A stretch of 64,000 nt of DNA from Gammaproteobacteria bacterium (GTDB lineage Bacteria; Pseudomonadota; Gammaproteobacteria; Pseudomonadales; Azotimanducaceae): positions 485,646 to 549,645 of the forward strand of contig JAPOVV010000115.1 of assembly GCA_026707945.1 (NCBI GenBank), given 5' to 3'. Positions 63,174 through 64,000 of the stretch are shown here, one piece after another. Made by a program: the position numbers and the translations under genes. How positions within the stretch are numbered: the first letter of the stretch is position 1; every line of letters starts with the position of its first letter. The notes under the pieces are model-generated. The model saw nothing but the letters and a program-made list of their open reading frames with translations. It searched no databases and had not been told where the DNA came from.

Positions 63174-63851
63174 ATGAGTGAATTCGCGGTTCAGACGACC
63201 GATGTAACGCGTATTTATGGCAGTGAAACAGTGCCAGTCTACGCACTTCGTGGGGTATCGCTCACCGTAGAAAATGGTGAGTTCGTCAGCATCGTCGGTC
63301 CGTCGGGCTCTGGCAAATCAACTCTCCTGCACGTGATCGGCGGACTTGAACGACCCACAGAGGGTGAGGTTGAGGTTGGGGACACGACGCTAGGAGAGTG
63401 TTCAGATAGTGAACTAACGGACGTACGTTTGTACAAGATGGGGTTCGTCTTTCAAGCGTACAACCTTATCCCCGTGTTATCCGCTGTCGAGAATGTTGAG
63501 TTCATTCTTCAGTTGCAAGGTATTAGCAAAGAAGAACGTCGAGAACGCGCTCAAGAAGCGCTAAGCGCATTCGGTCTTGAGGATTTATTTGATCGGCGCC
63601 CAGGTGAAATGTCAGGCGGGCAACAACAACGCGTTGCGATTGCGCGTGCCGTAGTCTCTAATCCCGATGTACTTCTCGCAGACGAACCCAGCGCAAATTT
63701 GGATTCCGAAACAACCAAGGAATTCTGTGAATATCTGCAACAAGCGAACGAAGAACGCGGCGTAACCATACTAACTGCGACACATGATCCCCTCGTAATG
63801 GGATACACGAAGCGTCATATTCAATTGGTCGACGGACAGATTGCGGCGTAG
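63174..63851 (+). CDS. ABC transporter ATPase, LolD/MacB type
   Basis: The 225-residue nucleotide-binding protein has Walker A GPSGSGKS (42-49), signature MSGGQQQ (146-152) and Walker B VLLADEP (166-172), followed by SANLD. The motif set is complete. It is similar in type to the ATPase at 3378 but clearly a different gene, so the window holds two independent FtsX-type systems. It closes the permease pair, and the next secreted-protein gene starts within its last 11 bases. Confidence 0.92.
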   Translation: MSEFAVQTTDVTRIYGSETVPVYALRGVSLTVENGEFVSIVGPSGSGKSTLLHVIGGLERPTEGEVEVGDTTLGECSDSELTDVRLYKMGFVFQAYNLIPVLSAVENVEFILQLQGISKEERRERAQEALSAFGLEDLFDRRPGEMSGGQQQRVAIARAVVSNPDVLLADEPSANLDSETTKEFCEYLQQANEERGVTILTATHDPLVMGYTKRHIQLVDGQIAA

Positions 63852-64000
63852 CGTCGTTTATCCCGCGCTCGTTTTAGCGTTACTTCGCTGGTCGATACCC
63901 CTATTTGCGCTGTACATGACGAGCGTATCTGCTGCAGATTTGACAGGGCGAATGAAGGCGTTCGCTAGTGCAACGGAATTAGCGTCGAACGACATTCTCG
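63841..64000 (+). CDS. Secreted or outer-membrane protein, N-terminal part (cut by window end)
   Basis: A reading frame opens with TTG at 63841, overlapping the ATPase stop by 11 bases, and stays open to the window end (53 codons). It begins RRSVVYPALVLALLRWSIPLFALYMTSVSAADL, a signal-peptide-like stretch with cleavage probably after SAA or VSA. The 20 mature residues visible are not diagnostic. By operon context it could be the outer-membrane partner or client of the Lol-like exporter. The start codon is uncertain. Confidence 0.55.
   Translation, partial: MRRSVVYPALVLALLRWSIPLFALYMTSVSAADLTGRMKAFASATELASNDIL

Overview
The window reads as a chromosomal segment of a Gram-negative bacterium, most likely a marine-type gammaproteobacterium outside the well-studied genera. 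The reasons are the order ispB (divergent) / rplU-rpmA-obgE-proB, then rpsT, murJ, ribF-lspA, bamD and rluD, the run ilvB-ilvH-ilvC-pssA-msrP (an order known from Pseudomonas), an lpxA gene for lipid A, and many acyl-CoA and dioxygenase genes typical of aerobic heterotrophs. I cannot name a genus from sequence alone. Base composition looks close to balanced; the tnpB gene reads visibly GC-richer than its neighbours.

Layout. 1-1916: the 5' part of asnS and an upstream FemAB/GNAT-type gene (minus strand). 2118-6412: a four-gene tripartite-type ABC export operon (adaptor, ATPase, two FtsX-like permeases), followed by a MATE transporter. 7894-9302: a TnpB-only mobile element with 28-bp inverted ends, inserted exactly at the stop codon of a flavodoxin-like gene. 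9917-14116: a 2-oxoacid/acetoin dehydrogenase operon (E1 alpha, E1 beta, AcoX-like kinase, E2) without an E3 gene. 14207-23520: threonine dehydratase, an epimerase-like SDR, an LLM flavin oxidoreductase, an AidB-like acyl-CoA dehydrogenase, a lipoprotein, a carboxylesterase, a glyoxalase and an SDR. 23522-33248: tRNA-Pro(CGG) and a housekeeping block (prenyl synthase, ribosomal proteins L21, L27 and S20, ObgE, ProB, MurJ, RibF, LspA, BamD, RluD). 33489-38621: branched-chain amino acid genes ilvBHC, then pssA and msrP.

38678-47804 is accessory catabolism: a TauD-type dioxygenase, a MerR regulator, an acyl-CoA ligase coupled to an ACAD10/11-type kinase, a zinc alcohol dehydrogenase, a second kinase-fold gene, an enoyl-CoA hydratase and an SDR. 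Together these could form a hydroxy-acid degradation route that uses a phosphorylated CoA ester. 47859-53840 holds a large Lhr-type helicase, a two-helix membrane protein and an unfamiliar protein with a duplicated winged-helix-like unit. 53929-59754 holds an acyl-CoA dehydrogenase, an SRAP-family DNA-lesion protein, a fused Gfo/Idh-aldo/keto reductase, and a PhyH dioxygenase overlapping lpxA. 59903-64000 is a Lol-like envelope export operon (LolA-fold protein, two FtsX permeases, ATPase, and a secreted protein cut by the window end).

The points most worth a second look are the TnpB element with true inverted ends and a likely 8-bp duplication, the ligase/APH-kinase catabolic island, the PhyH-LpxA pair, the Gfo/Idh-AKR fusion, the tandem winged-helix protein, and the direct ribF-lspA junction without ileS.
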